A stretch of 64,000 nt of DNA, taken from the NCBI GenBank assembly GCA_000711775.1, contig ARYC01000585.1, positions 1 to 64,000 of the forward strand, given 5' to 3'. Position 1 is the stretch's first letter. Each line of letters opens with the position of its first letter. Positions 21,517-33,743 of the stretch are shown in pieces. The notes below the pieces were generated by a model. That model did no database searches, was not told the DNA's origin, and was given only the letters and a program-made list of their open reading frames with translations. The DNA comes from Oxytricha trifallax (lineage: Eukaryota; Ciliophora; Spirotrichea; Sporadotrichida; Oxytrichidae). Position numbers and translations under genes: made by a program.

Positions 21517-24500
21517 CAAATGAAGAAAGTTTATGCAAGTAAATCTCCTCTTAGGAATGTGGATAATGGTTCAGATTCAAAGTAAGTCTAGCAATAGTTC
21601 ATTTTTATTAAATAAATAGGATAAATATTTTTATTATATATTTCTATGAAAATAGTTGTTGAGTCCCTAGAATTTTCTATAATTTAACAGTAATATCCTA
21701 CAAAGGCCAAGTAAAGGAGGCTTCTCCAATTGTAATTCTCAAAATAGCAAATTTTTTGAATCCTATATTGAAAGTAATAATATTGTAGAAATACATTCAA
21801 ATTTGGGAAATTAATTTAAATTAAATAATTAATTAATTAAATTATTGGCAGTTAAAGTTTGCCAATTTGAACGATCTTGGGCTCATTCGATAGAGAATTC
21901 AAAATTAGCTGGACTTTACTATTGGCGGTACTATTTTATCGTATCCCTGGAGCGAGATAACTTGAGTTTAATGTGAGGGTATAATTAAATGAATTTAGAT
22001 GTGTTTAATTAAAGTCGAGTTATCTCGCTCCAGGGATACGATAAAATAGTACCGCCAATAGTAAAGTCCAGCTAATTTTGAATTCTCTATCGAATGAGCC
22101 CAAGATCGTTTAAATTGGCCTACTTTAACTGCCACGATTTTGAATTATTATTAATTTAATTATAACTAATTTTCCAAATTCAAATGTATTTCTACAATAT
22201 TTAATAAAATAAACGAGTAAAAAATTAAAATAGTACAAGTTTTTCTGAATATAGAATGTATTTCAAATAATATAATATATATTATTAAAATTCAATTTTT
22301 AATAGATTGTTATTTTTTTTAAAAATTTAAATAATTTTAGGTAAATTAATAAAATGGAAGTTTGATCTAAATTCTAAAAAATTTTAAAATGTTTATTTCA
22401 AACACTTCTAATAACATAAATAAAATATCAAACTATATTAATTCATATCTTTTTATAAATTTTAAAGTATTGACTATAAAATATCAACAAATAATATAAA
22501 TTCATAATTTTTTATTAAACTTTATTTCCAGAAGTTACGAAGGTATAAATAAATTCTTAAATTATTAAATACAACAATATGAAATCCCTATAAATTATAA
22601 TAAAGTAATATATTTCTATAACTTTAATTATTTTAATTAAAATTTCACGTTTTTTCACAATATTATTTAAGATTACAAATTTATTAATTTATAATTTTGA
22701 AAGTCTAAACAATGTGAATGCAAAATATGAAAAATAAATGGAATTTTCAATGAGCTCTGGTGGATCTCGCCTTAAATTTGGATCTTCTTGTGGTCGCTCG
22801 AGACACAGCGGAATGGGCCGTTAATCTCCAAATATGGTGAATTTAAATATAAGTAACAATCTTTAGTACTAAAATATTCTTTCAAAAAGCGGACATGTTG
22901 AAATTGGCTAATTACAACAATAATTTCATCAATAGAATATCTTATAAAAGTTTAAATATAGTAATAATAATAATAATAATGTGATCACATTGAGGTCTCT
23001 GGGGACCCCCGATCAAAAATATGTTTAATATATATATAAAGGGACAAGCCCTTTCAATGTTTAAGGAGTCTTGTTTGTTGCAAGAAATTCTTCCTTCAAA
23101 TTAGACCGTAAGTTGTCTATTTGTCGTCAACTGTGCCTGCTCTGTTTGTTCTTCACTTTCTTTTCTTCTTCTTGATGAATTTGGTTTTCTCATGTTTGGT
23201 ATGTTATTCATCTTTTTGAATCACTTTTACTTTCGAATCTTGGATCTATAAGTTTTCCAAGTCTATATTTAGATTCCCGAAGTTACTGAGTCTCTGCACA
23301 TTACTAAGAGTACAACTATTTTTTTAATCTTTGTATTTTTAGTCTCTTTGGGTAAGAAATCCTAGTTTTCCAAATTTATTATATTAATGTTGTGATTGTA
23401 ATTCAACCATTAGATCTATCTAATAAATTTCCTTATTAATATTTATATCTTTGGATCTGATCAGGTGTGGTGTTTTTTTTCCTAATTTCTGATGTCAACA
23501 GAAAAGTTTTCTGATATTTTAAGCAAGTATGGAGACGCTTGGTTGGGAGCTTCTGGTTTGTCATTGGTGTGTTCATTCTTTGACTGAAGCGTAGGTGGAG
23601 GTATGTGGGGTTCTTTTACTATTGTTTGAGGAGATTATGTTGTCTTTTGAGTTTGGTCAAAAAGTATATTTTATGGTATACGTGTCTCTCTTACTTCCCT
23701 ATTTAGTACCTCAAGTGCGTCATTACCTTAGCCTCTAATTTCTTCCTATTTAGTAGTGGGTTTTTTGGCAAAAAGATTCTACTAAAAGATTGGATTAGGG
23801 TTGTAGAGGGGGTTTTGTTTTAGGGGTCTCTGGGTTTTGTGGATGTTGAATTGTTAAGATAGTGAGCAATTTGGTTTGAAAAGATCATTCCAGGTTGGCG
23901 GCGTTTGTCTCGGCTGAGAGAATGGCTTGCCCCAGATGTCTAGAGTTTGTAGGTTTGTGTTTGAACTATTGAATAAATTTACCTAGTTATTAGATGTATT
24001 ATTGAATAGGTTGCTACTCTATGTGACCTCTTTAGAGTCTTAGTTAAATAGTTTGTTATTTGAATTACTATTAAATAGTGAATTTTAACTAAAGGTATGG
24101 GCGAATGTGGCCTGACTCTTTGTTGAACTTGCTTGTTCTCGGATTTCCATGTCGTGTAGGCTCATTTGTGAAGTTTAGGGACTGTTGGCTCTTTGTTCTT
24201 TGAGCTTTCTCATTCTGATCTTTGCCTCTACCTCTTCCTTGAATCTCGTTGAGTAAAAGTCAGTGTTACTCGGCTCGTCTATTGCTAGCGCTAGGAGATT
24301 GGCTTGGTGGTGGTGGTTGAGGTCGATACTCAGAAGTCCCTGTATAGCGAAGTCCGCTAATCTTTCTTATTGCTTATCGTTGAAGTAAGCAATAAGGTCC
24401 ACTTCGTCTTCAATGGACGAAGGGGAGCAGGCGCTTTGGTCGACTTATTAAACTTCCTACTTTAGTGGTCTAAGTGGATCAGTTATGATCCTTTTACTTG

Positions 24501-27500
24501 ACTTAGAGTTCCACATTCGGAAAGGTGCGACCTATCTATTAACTTTTTAAGTCAAAAGTTTTTAAATATAGATATAATATTGAATTTTTGTAGGGATGAG
24601 TGATTAAAAACAGAAACACAATTTAAGATTATGATTTATTGATGCATACTGAGAAGATATTCTAAAAAATAATTATGTTTCAAAATTATATCTGAGTTTA
24701 ATTTTTTTCTTTGAAATAAATGCTGATGAGAGTGAAGTTTGTTTTTTATAAAAATTCTTAAAAAAGGTAATATTTTTATAAGAAATCTAGAAAACTAAGA
24801 TTTCTTCTTGCTATGCATTTTCATGATCAATTCATAGTTTATTAAATCTCTGCTTTATATTTATAAAATCAGCATGATTATAATTTTTAATATTGTTTTT
24901 ATCATTTTTTGCATATTTAATAAAAAATAGAATCAAAATCAAGATCAAGTTTATAATGGAAGCTCATGAGAATTGAAAATAGGTTTAGTAAATGTTAACA
25001 ACAATATAAGAGGTCAAAGTGTTTCGGGGTATGTGGGAAATTTAGGGGATATAAGTCCAATTCAAAATAGTAATTTAGGAGGGGGTCATTCAGTAAAGAA
25101 TACAAGTTCTGGAATTGAAATGAGTTTTGGTCGTGGCTCCAGAATAGAAAAGTTTAAATATTATAGGTATAAAAACAATATGAAAAAAAGAATTTGTTTT
25201 TAAAGTAAACTCAATTCAAAATACAATCATACATCTTAATTTAATTCTAATTAAAGCCAAAATCAAATAGTATAGCACAAAGTAAAAGTCTACTCATTCT
25301 CTATTATGAAATAGACATTACCATCCTTCCCTATCAAGTAAGCTTTGTATACAAGTAAAAGTAAAAAATAGCTTTTACTTGTAAGCTAAAGCTATTTTAT
25401 TAGTGCATTCAAAACCCCAAAACCCTTTCAGTTGTTTGATTGATAAAAGTAGACTATTAGTGCATACTTTATTAGGGTTTCAATAGGGTTTATGTAGGGG
25501 TTTAATGTTTAAATATTAGTATTTTAAGTGAGTATAACAAGCGAGTTTTTATAAATATTTCACACAAACATAAGCTTAGAGTCATGTGGCAGTTCTCTGA
25601 ATTTTATCTTTCTAAGTTGATGTTTGATTGTTTCTATTGTTTGTTAATTCTCTTAGCTTGGCTTGATAATAGTTGAGTATGCAAGTTCTCTGAGACCTCC
25701 ATTTATTTTATTTTTATCGAGATATTGTTTGATTCTCTGCTTAGAATCTCTCTCACCCCTGCAGCTAAAGTAATCGTTTCTTGGCATGTCGCTCTCTATT
25801 ATTATTACTGCTAGAGCCCAGATATCCCATTAAGTGTCTCCATCTCTCCAATCCTCTCTCTCTCTGGGAAATATCCAGGAGTGCCGTATACATTTCCTTA
25901 TGCAGAGGCTTGCACTCTTTGAGCTCTGTTGAAGTCAATAATATAAACTCTAAGAGGCTGAAAGTTCATCATGATGTTCTCTGGCTTTAAGTCTCTATGA
26001 ACATAACCTAGCTTGTGAAGCTTCTTCAATCCCTCAACTATCTGCTATACTATCTAGCCAATTTATCTCTGACATCTATTGTCAGATAAGAATTCTCTGT
26101 AAGTCATTTCAAGTAAAGGAAGCCTGAAGGCTACATGATCTTTACCAAGTAAAATAGCATCAAGCTAGATGATATGCCTACACTCATTTAACTTTGCCTT
26201 TTAAAGAGCATAATACTCATTAGCAAATTCCATTTGGAACTTTTCATCAGCAAGGAAGCAATTGAAAGGATATATCTTATAAGCATATTATTCATCAGTA
26301 ATGACTCTCTTCTCTATTTTATCTTCAAGAGTGAGGTAGCTTTCTAGGCAAGAATCTAAGTCAATAATTTTTAATATAGGAATCTTCATTGCCTCTATTT
26401 TAACCATGATTTTATTGATCTCAGAGACTGGAAAGTTCTTGACTGCTTTCTTCATTTTAACTTACTTCTAGACTTCAACTCTAAGAGACTCCACTGGGTT
26501 TCTTGATCTTCTCTTTTAGAGGAATCTATTCCCTGTGGGTTCATGAATAAAGACAAAACTTTAATTGTGCTTTTTCTTTAAGTGCACTTTGAGGTTTCTA
26601 GAATGAGAATATGGCTTCTCACAGAACTCACAGACATACTTCCCATCTTTCTTTTAATGCTTGAGATATAACCTTGGCATATCGTTGTGTATATCTCTCA
26701 AGTGTCTCTTATAAGTTGACTTGTAAGGGAAAACTTTATTGCATTCTTTGCATTAATAATCAACTTTGGCTGGGATTTATTAATGCTCTATGGCGGGTTG
26801 TTTAACCTCCTCCTCAATTTGCACAGCTTCTTTGATAACCTCCTACTTAACTTATATTTAAATCTCAAAGCTAGACTGGTCAAAGTTGTCATAAGTAGGC
26901 TCCCACTGAGTACAAGCGTCTCTGGTCTCTACTTTTCTTGGTTTCTGGAATGATAACTTTTATTGACTTGATCCAAGTAATGCCGCTCTTCTTAACAGGT
27001 TAGCGCTCATTTTAGTTTGCTGATATATTTTATTATAATAATGATAAAATATACCTTGATAAACTATAGTAGTCGAGTATAAGACACTCTGGTAGATTCT
27101 TTGCTGAGAGGTAAGAAAATTAACTAACCATAAAAGACTCTAAGTTGACATATTTTATGAGAATTTTAAACATTTTAGTAAATTAAAATACTCCTAATGA
27201 AGTTTTGTTTCTCTAGGAGGTCCTCCAAATCAAGTTTGAACTTAATTTGGAGGTAAAGTTATTAAACATTTTTAAATTTAATATGCTCCTAATTAAGTTT
27301 TAACCTTAAAATTTAACTCCTAATAAAGTTTGAACTTAATTTGGAGGACCTCCTAAAATAATTAAACATTATTAGGAGCAATTTAATGGAGAAAGTTTGA
27401 TAAAAATGGAAATCAATCTGTGAAACTTGGAGCAAGTTTTTCAATGCTTCTCCTCATATCTTTTCAAGGTTGACCTCCAGTAGGTCCTCCCTATTTAGTA

Positions 27501-30500
27501 GTAAGATTTTAATAAACTTAGAATGGATATCCATAATTTTAAATTTAATTAAAATATATAGAAAGAGGAACCAAGATGAAGTCTATGAATGATCAATGAA
27601 GAGAATTTAATCTCAAGATTTAATAGGAAAATTTCGAAGTAAAGAGGACCTTTATAGATATTTGGTATAGCAAGGTAAGTTCTTAAGAAAATTAATAAAT
27701 CCATTATAGTTGGATTGTTCTTGCCGACTTAGGAGGGAACTAAAATCTCATTCTTAAAAGCCTTACTGAGTGAAGAAAAAAGCTTTTAAGTCTAATGAAA
27801 TTAGGATGATAGAGATACCTAACTACCCTGAAATATCAGTGACAAACCTATATGACGATGCTATGAGCGATCCGGACGTAGATCTCTACCTTCCATCAAA
27901 GCTACAGCTCTCTAATAAGTTGCCAGAGAGAAACTTCTTCTTTGGTGTTCTTGCAACTCTCTGAAACCTGAGTACTTAAATGAAGTTATTTAAGAAGCTC
28001 ACAAGAAGCGATACAGCATCTCACCTGAAGAAAAAGAGAAGCAAGGTATTAAAATAAGTGATACCTGGCTGTAGGAACTTCAAAAGCATCCTTCCATCTC
28101 AAGTAAGCTTAGTCCTCTAACTTAATAGAAAAACCTGGTACTGCAATATACTTGATGAAAGAGCGCAGCAAATTAAACAGAGAGAGAAAGTCTCAAGTAA
28201 AGCATGAATTGAGTAAGGGCTCTTCAAAGATTTATAAAAGCCAGAAGAGATGAACATAGATGCAGAAGCTGGCACTAAGAGAAGAAACATTGGCCCAAGC
28301 AAGCCCTAAGAGGAAGAAAAGAAAGAGAAGCCAAATCCCTTTACGTGAAAATTAAATATGTGAACTTATTCATTCATTTAAATCTAAAACTTATTTATAT
28401 ACACAAAATCTCCCTTCTCTTGCGCATACTTTAGCTTTCTCATCGCTGACTCTCTTAGCAGCACTCTTAATAAAATCGACTGTATCTATCTTTAAATCAT
28501 GCATCAGATGGTAGAGCAGCAATTTCTTATAATGACCTTTCAATAACCCCAATATAATCATTGAACTAAGGGCTGTAAGGAACATTAAATACAGGTGTTA
28601 TATTTAGCCTTTCATATTCCTTCCTTGAGTCTTTAAATTATGAACTGACAAGTTATCAACGAATAGAATAATTTCTTAGTCAGTGTACTTATCTCTGAGA
28701 TATTGCAAGAATTTAATATATTATTCAGTCTTTATAGAACGAGGGTGAATAACATAAGTCTCGAGGCCACTATCTTCACTTATTCCTCCAAGAATAGCAT
28801 GAGTTTAAACCTTAACCTTTTAATCATAAACTTCAATCTTACTATACCTCTTATACCAAGACCTTGATATAAAGGTATTAAACGGAAATACAGCTTCATC
28901 AGCGTGTATGAACTTTATATTATGCTCTTAAGACCTCTGCATTTAATCGATTATATAATTTAAATTATCCTTATAAAATGGAACATTAAAGTCAATCACT
29001 CTCTTAATGCGATTGACTGTCTTGTAAGATATTCCATTCTTTTTATATATGTTAGCTATAGATTAAGCAGATATATGAAGCTCAGGAAATTGGCGATGAA
29101 ACATCACAGCCCTCTAGGCTAGAGAGAAATGAGCCCAGTATTTAAGAGTCTTATCATTAATAAGATATTCAATATGATGCTGCTAAAATTTTAAGGGTCT
29201 CTTAGGCTTAGAATTAAGATGCTATCTCTTTAAATTCAATGCTAATAGACAGTGAGACCTCACAGTTGCTGGAGATTTATGGAGTAGCCTTGCTATAGAC
29301 GTATAATTCAGAACAGGCTTGAGTTATTCACTATATTCATCACATCCATATCGCAACTTAAACAATAAATCTATATACTCACTGTCATAAACTGACCCCA
29401 AACCTCGCATATACTCACTTAAAATACTAATATTTAAACATTAAACCCCTACATAAACCCTATTAAAACCCTAATAAAGAATACACTAATAGTCTACTTT
29501 TATCAATCAAAAACTCAATCAAACTACTGAAAGGGTTTTGGGGTTTTGATTCATTATTCAAACTTGACAGCTTAGTAATAATTTAAGAAATATTAATTAA
29601 ATAGTAAATGCAATAATTTCTCTATATTATTTACCACTTCAATGACATCAAATGTGCTTATAGGCCATTATAACTGTAGAGTTATCTCGGATCCTTAAAA
29701 ATATATAAACTTATCGTGCTTATTATTGATGTTCTAATTTTTATTATTCAATAAGTTAATCATTGATTGTGCAGTTTAATCAATCTTATGCTTAGATACT
29801 ATTTCTTACATAAATTTCCTTAGTTAAACACAATTTAACAATAGCAAGAAGATATGAAACTTTAAACTGCATCAAATTTTGACATAAATAAATAATCACC
29901 CAAATCTATGACTGTCCCATATGGAAACTAAAGCAATTATTATAATAAGTAATGATATTATTAATAATGATATTATATATAGATATAGATTGTGTCATTT
30001 TTATAATATAAAATTAAAATTTATTAATATAAATTAAAACAATCAGATTTCTAAGGAGATGTGGTTTTTTAAGTCAAAATTAATAATCATGTTAACTGAT
30101 GTAATTTATCAGATATTTTTTAATGAAAATTAAAATTATTGGTTATAGTTTGTTAATTTTAATTAAAATAATCAAAGAATATTATTTGAAATCTTTGTAG
30201 AATATAAGTAGAAATAAAATTACACTTTTAAAGATTTATTTATATAAAAAAAACCATTTTGTTTAGTAAATATAATATTTTAATTTTTCATATTTATTTA
30301 TTTATATAAAAAGTAACTTAACTATAGATTATCACTTAATTTTGAATTAATAATTATTTTTTATAGGATTGATCATTAATAAATTAAAATTTAGTATCTA
30401 GACAAGAATTTTGTTTTTTTTTCTAAAAAAATTACAAAATATTTCGTATAAAAATATTAATACCCTCATAGATTTAATCAGAAAAATTTAGAAAAATAAA

Positions 30501-31220
30501 TGACTCAAAGAATAAGTTTGATATTAATGGGGGGTAGAGAGATCTTTCCAGGCAGTCTTAGTTTAGAAGATTATAGCTTTAACCTAGCAAAAATAGCAAT
30601 CCTTTCAAAGAAGATTTTTAAAAAGTTACTTTTCCTCAAGATATTAAAAAATACGTTCTTTAAAGTTACCAAAATTAAAATATTGTTATTTCTACAACTA
30701 TAATTTTTTTTTAAATAGTTCTTTCATTGATTAATTAAATATAAATTAGTATTAATTTAATAACTTATTCATATTTTAACCAATTTTTTCATATACAAGA
30801 TATAAACTATTAACAATAAACTTAACGCTATTAATTTGTATATTTGATTTAAAATAACTGTAAATTTTGAAAATTTTAAATGAATACAAAGTAAAATATA
30901 TTAAAAGAAAAAGTGTACAGATATCTAGAACTTTGAAAACTTATTTCATTTAAAAACCTAAATATATCTTTTTCCTTACTTCTAATACTAAAAACAAATA
31001 ATTTAAAATAATTTATAATTTTTTAAGATGAGAGTGATGCAGATGACGAAGAAGATAGTAAACAACCAAGTAGAATTTAAGATAAAAGTTTTGAGGAATA
31101 AAATTTAGAAATCAATGACTAGCTGTAAAGAAAATCGATGCAATAGAAATACTTTGGCAAACAGCACTCAGAGCTATTATCAAATTAAAAAAATGGTTAA
31201 AGTTTTAATTTCGTGATTAT
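21517..31220 (+). CDS. Unidentified low-complexity protein gene in scattered MDSs
   Basis: ATG at about 21519 opens MKKVYASKSPLRNVDNG. Further coding blocks on the same strand: about 21690-21780 (RPSKGGFSNCNSQNSKFFES), 22715-22950 (EFSMSSGGSRLKFGSSCGRS; SKSGHVEIGQLQQQ), 24973-25160 (VNNNIRGQSVSGYVGNLGD; GIEMSFGRGSRIEKF), 30495-30640 (SKNPFK-like SKNSNPFKEDFQKVTFP) and 31025-31200 (DESDADDEEDSKQPSR; KQHSELLSNQKN). The gaps hold a 419-bp palindromic element, a reverse-strand gene and a TBE transposon. The product would be Ser/Asn/Gln-rich and probably disordered. No domain was recognised. That all blocks are one gene is an inference from strand, order and composition; not every pointer could be set. 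Confidence 0.45.
21781..22199. mobile_element. 419-bp palindromic TA-flanked element, copy 1
   Basis: Ends TATTGTAGAAATACATT...AATGTATTTCTACAATA, with TA at both ends. The halves are reverse complements around a short AT loop near 21980. The inner core has ATCTCGCTCCAGGGATACG and TAGTACCGCCAATAGTAAAG in both orientations. It has the same length and sequence as copies 2 and 3. There is no coding capacity, so it is a MITE-like non-autonomous element. Its left end directly follows the coding block ending YIESN. Confidence 0.9.
22980..23152. other. Intergenic stretch beside the reverse-strand ORF
   Basis: It starts with a (TAA)n-like microsatellite at about 22965 and a short GAGGTCTCTGGGGACCCCCG hairpin-like segment near 22992. 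No gene was seen. Confidence 0.4.
23153..23450 (-). CDS. Short ORF downstream of, or 3' part of, the 351-aa ORF
   Basis: A minus-strand frame that is open with TAA/TAG as Gln: LMVELQSQHQYNKFG, TLSNVQRLSNFGNLNID, LENLQIQDSKVKVIQKD. It ends in a basic KFIKKKKRK, a possible nuclear signal, followed by TGA (23153-23155). It lies in another frame than the ORF that stops at 23461. It could be a second gene, or the 3' part of the same gene after an intron or a frameshift. Confidence 0.4.
23461..24516 (-). CDS. Intact 351-aa ORF on the reverse strand, inside eliminated-type DNA
   Basis: From ATG at 24516 (MWNSKSSKRIITDPLRPL) to TGA at 23461-23463 there are 352 codons with no TGA and no IES. TAA/TAG serve as Gln. 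The N-terminal part is acidic and ordered (SSIEDEVDLIAYFNDKQ, GLLSIDLNHHHQANLLAL, YSTRFKEEVEAKIRM). The C-terminal two thirds are Asn/Gln/Pro-rich with repeated LFN (SLFNSNSN, SSNLFNNTS, VNLFNSSN) and WNDLFKPN, KPEAPNQASPYLLKI. GC is clearly higher than the neighbours. It lies between plus-strand coding blocks, so it is either a germline-limited gene in a large IES or one unusually long inverted MDS. No family was recognised. Confidence 0.65.
25560..27010 (-). pseudogene. TBE 57-kDa zinc finger/protein kinase ORF, frameshifted
   Basis: About 484 codons from ATG at 27010 to TGA at 25560-25562. Two C2H2 fingers lie at about residues 105-160 (CKECNKVFPYKSTYKRHLRDIH; CEFCEKPYSHSRNLKVHLKKKH-type spacing). 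A kinase domain follows, with LGYVHRDLKPENIMMN (catalytic loop), VYIIDFNRA (DFG region is DFN), VYGTPGYFPERER and WALAVIIIESDMP. Near 25826 one base is missing between METLN and DIWAL, so the ORF is broken once. The total length is one base short of a multiple of three. Function in the element is not known; expression during development is expected from work on TBEs. Confidence 0.88.
27011..27595. other. Divergent promoter region of the TBE
   Basis: A gene-free stretch between the zinc finger/kinase gene (minus) and the 22-kDa ORF (plus). It holds inverted and direct copies of GAACTTAATTTGGAGG and TTTAATATGCTCCTAAT near 27195-27370, a local repeat cluster. Confidence 0.5.
27596..28348 (+). 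pseudogene. TBE 22-kDa ORF with mini-introns, several frameshifts
   Basis: Start ATG at 27596 (MKRIQSQDLIGKFRSKEDL). A 35-bp intron lies at 27675-27709 (GTAAGT...TTATAG) and a putative 26-bp one at 28103-28128 (GTAAGC...TTAATAG). Coding then runs through LPTQEGTKISFLKALLSEE, EIPNYPEISVTNLYDDAMS, LKPEYLNEVIQEAHKKRYS and ends KPQEEEKKEKPNPFT with TGA at 28346-28348. Frame changes are needed near 27776, 27955 and 28210. The role of this protein is unknown. The decay is stronger than in the kinase ORF. Confidence 0.75.
27675..27709 (+). other. Mini-intron in TBE 22-kDa ORF
   Basis: 35 bp, GTAAGTTCTT...CATTATAG. It joins LVQQ to VGLFLPTQEG in frame. Confidence 0.65.
28370..29410 (-). pseudogene. 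TBE 42-kDa DDE transposase, frameshifted
   Basis: From ATG at 29410 (MRGLGSVYDSEYIDLLFKL) to TGA at 28370-28372, about 347 codons. N-terminal helix-turn-helix region: NYTSIARLLHKSPATVRSH. Catalytic core: KFIHADEAVFPF (first Asp), QEIILFVDNLSVHN (second Asp), then NVPYSPQFN, the segment just before the catalytic Glu. The frame shifts after NLK near 28640 and again near 28560, between PYSPQFN and KGHYKKLLLYHL. The protein from this copy would therefore lack an intact active site. Active TBE transposases are known to be needed for genome rearrangement in Oxytricha; this copy cannot supply that. Confidence 0.88.
29552..30490. other. AT-rich IES sequence right of the TBE
   Basis: No gene, repeat or RNA was recognised. 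Confidence 0.5.
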
Positions 31221-32916
31221 ATAAAGTGAAAATATATTAATGAATATTTTTTTAATTTTCTCTTTTAAAATAAATATTCAAAACAATATTGTTAAAGTAA
31301 AGTGTATACTATATAATTTAACACATTTTTTTAAATCAAAACTTATATGAAAAATTTTCAAAATACAAATTTTTTAATTTTATTATGTAAAAATATTGCT
31401 TATATTAAATTCGGAAGTAATTATAATTTAGTAAATTCAGCTTTAGCTACCTAATTAATTTTTAAAATTAATTAGGTATCAGTTAATTTCAAAAAATTAT
31501 TTCTTTAATTCATTTTATAATGAATACACTAAATCTTGACTTTTCAATTAAGAGTATATTTTTTATGAAAAAGATAATATTTTCTATGCTATGAGTTAAT
31601 TAAATTAAAAAAGTAATTAAATTTTAGAAACTCAGGATATCATTGAAATTTTTCAGCTTATTAAATAAGTCAAGTTTTATTTGAAACAATATTTTTAGGT
31701 AAATTCCTATATCTGAATTTTTATAGTTTGATAGTCATTATACTAAAATCTTTTAATTCAACATCTCATTCAAAAAATCTTCTAGATAATAAGAAGTTAA
31801 AAGTTTTTGATTATATTACATGTAATAATTGAATTATATTAACAATAAAAGTGAGTTAAAATTAAAATCTTGAAATGAAGAAGCGCCTGTACTAGTAACG
31901 ATCAGATCTCGTTGCAAATACCCTGATTCCCTCTAATTTATGAAAAACAAAATAATTATATTCTCATCCAACAAATTAGATAATATTTATAGTAATTTAT
32001 AAACTTATAGTAAAATATTTTTAAAAATTAAGATGATTTCGAAAGGAAATCTTCAAATTAATAGTTTATTATAAAGTAAATGAGATAGAAATGTCCAAAA
32101 GTGTCAATTAATAATCATAATTAAATGTAAAAGTTAATAAAGCTTGCATATTTTCATTTGTTACTATCAAACAAACATATTATCAGATAAAATCTATTTT
32201 TTTGAATAATTTTTTCCAAGAAAAAATATTAAAATAAAAAAGATTAATAAATTATAAGGATAATCTTAAAAACAATTAAGAACTTTCATTTATTTTTATA
32301 TTTATTTTTTACTCATTATGATTCAATAATAATCCCTAAACTAATTAATTAAATATATTACTTATTCAATTCTTATAATATACTTTAAGAAAAACAAATA
32401 TAATTTTAACTTTTCTTTGAAAGGCATAAAAATGAATAAAAAGTAATTGATAAAAGATATTGAATTCAGTAGGTTTGTCACAAATACTAACGATTTCATT
32501 AATAATTAGCTGAAATTAATAATAGTAAATTATATTAGAAAGATATGTCCACTCAATTCAACGTTTAAAAGCACAACGAAGGAACTGGCCCTCAATCAAA
32601 ATCCCATAACTTATCATTAAAATTATTAAGTTGAAATTATTTAAGATTTTTTTGAAATTAAGTTTTTCTTTTAAAAACAATATAATTTCTTTATAAATTA
32701 TCATATTATTGTTAATATTGAAATTTTAATTTTATTATCTAATCTTATAGATAAGTAAATTTTTTTTATGTTAAAACCATTACATTAAAATATTTAAATA
32801 AAAGCAGAATTAATAAATATACTTTTTATATCATTTTAAGTCAAAATAGGAAAAAGAACATAAACAGGGCAATAATTTTTTAAAAAATTATTATTTTTAT
32901 GAATTAATAAATAATT
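31221..32916. other. AT-rich spacer before FKBP MDS 1
   Basis: About 1.7 kb of very AT-rich DNA. A small GC-richer patch near 31875-31940 has no recognised content. No coding block was identified. Confidence 0.45.
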
Positions 32917-33247
32917 ATGAGCTTAAAATGCCCCGTTGGTGCCACTGTCAAGGTTCATTACACTGGAAAGCTCACAAACGGTACTTCAATTAATATAAAA
33001 TGAAAAAAAAATTAGTAAAGCAATATTGGTTATTTTATAATTATTAAAAATCATGTGAATATTTATTGTATTATTTTGTACCGTTTTCGATTCAAGCATC
33101 CCAAGAGGCGAGCCTCTCGAGTTCGTTGTTGGTGAAGGTCAAGTGATCAGAGGATGGGACGAAGGCATCTGCCAACTCTAGAAAGGTCAAAAGGCCACCC
33201 TCACTTGCCCACCAGACTATGCTTATGGTGCCGCAGGAATTGGAGGT
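32917..33247 (+). CDS. FKBP peptidyl-prolyl isomerase, MDSs 1 and 2
   Basis: MDS 1 starts at ATG 32917: [19 protein letters not shown], then TNGT. An IES of about 90 bp with pointer GTAC follows. MDS 2 (about 33081-33247) reads [48 protein letters not shown]. The FKBP active-site residues Tyr (VHYTG), Phe-Asp (VFDSS), Val-Ile ([10 protein letters not shown]) and Tyr (DYAYG) are present. MDS 2 ends with pointer GAATTGGAGGT. The matching copy begins the inverted MDS 3 at 20046. The assembled protein is about 97 aa, a single-domain cytosolic FKBP12-type prolyl isomerase. Confidence 0.95.
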
Positions 33248-33740
33248 TTATTCCAATAAAAATCAATTAAATTGAATAAATATTTAACCTGAAAATTTAT
33301 CTATATTTAGAATAATTCAGTATTTATTATTTAAAGTTATGGCTTTTTTTATCATAAATGTATTTTAATTTTTTCATTTTATTAAAACTAGAAATATTAT
33401 ACTCCTAATGTTTGTTTAAATTCAACTTTCAAACACTAAGATATTGATTATTAGAAACTAATAAAAATCTAATTATGTTCTCTATAAAATTAATTGATCA
33501 TAGAAAAAAAAAATTATTAATATTTTTATTGTAATTATAATTGTTTATAGTTTGTTTTTTGAAAAAATAAAACACCACTTTTCTGATAAAAAAGGATTAG
33601 GTGTGAAAATTCACAAATAAAATGAGATAATTGTATCAATATTCTAACAATGAGTTATTAATTATAAATAGGAAATTTCTAATAAAATAAATTAAAATAT
33701 TTTTTCTATATTCTGGGAAAATGATTATTTAATGAAAAAG
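33248..33740. other. AT-rich spacer
   Basis: No feature was seen between the FKBP pointer and the last kinase MDS. Confidence 0.5.
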
Positions 33741-33743
33741 TAC

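Larger units (their letters stand above)
25410..29548. mobile_element. TBE (telomere-bearing element) transposon, 4.1 kb
   Basis: The ends are CAAAACCCCAAAACCC(TTTCAGT) and its reverse complement. ATT at 25407-25409 and 29549-29551 is the target duplication, fitting the known ANT preference of TBEs. The inverted repeats extend about 80-100 bp. It contains the three known TBE genes in the usual order: a zinc finger/kinase ORF (minus), a 22-kDa ORF (plus) and a 42-kDa DDE transposase (minus). All three carry frameshifts. It sits in an IES. Confidence 0.95.
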
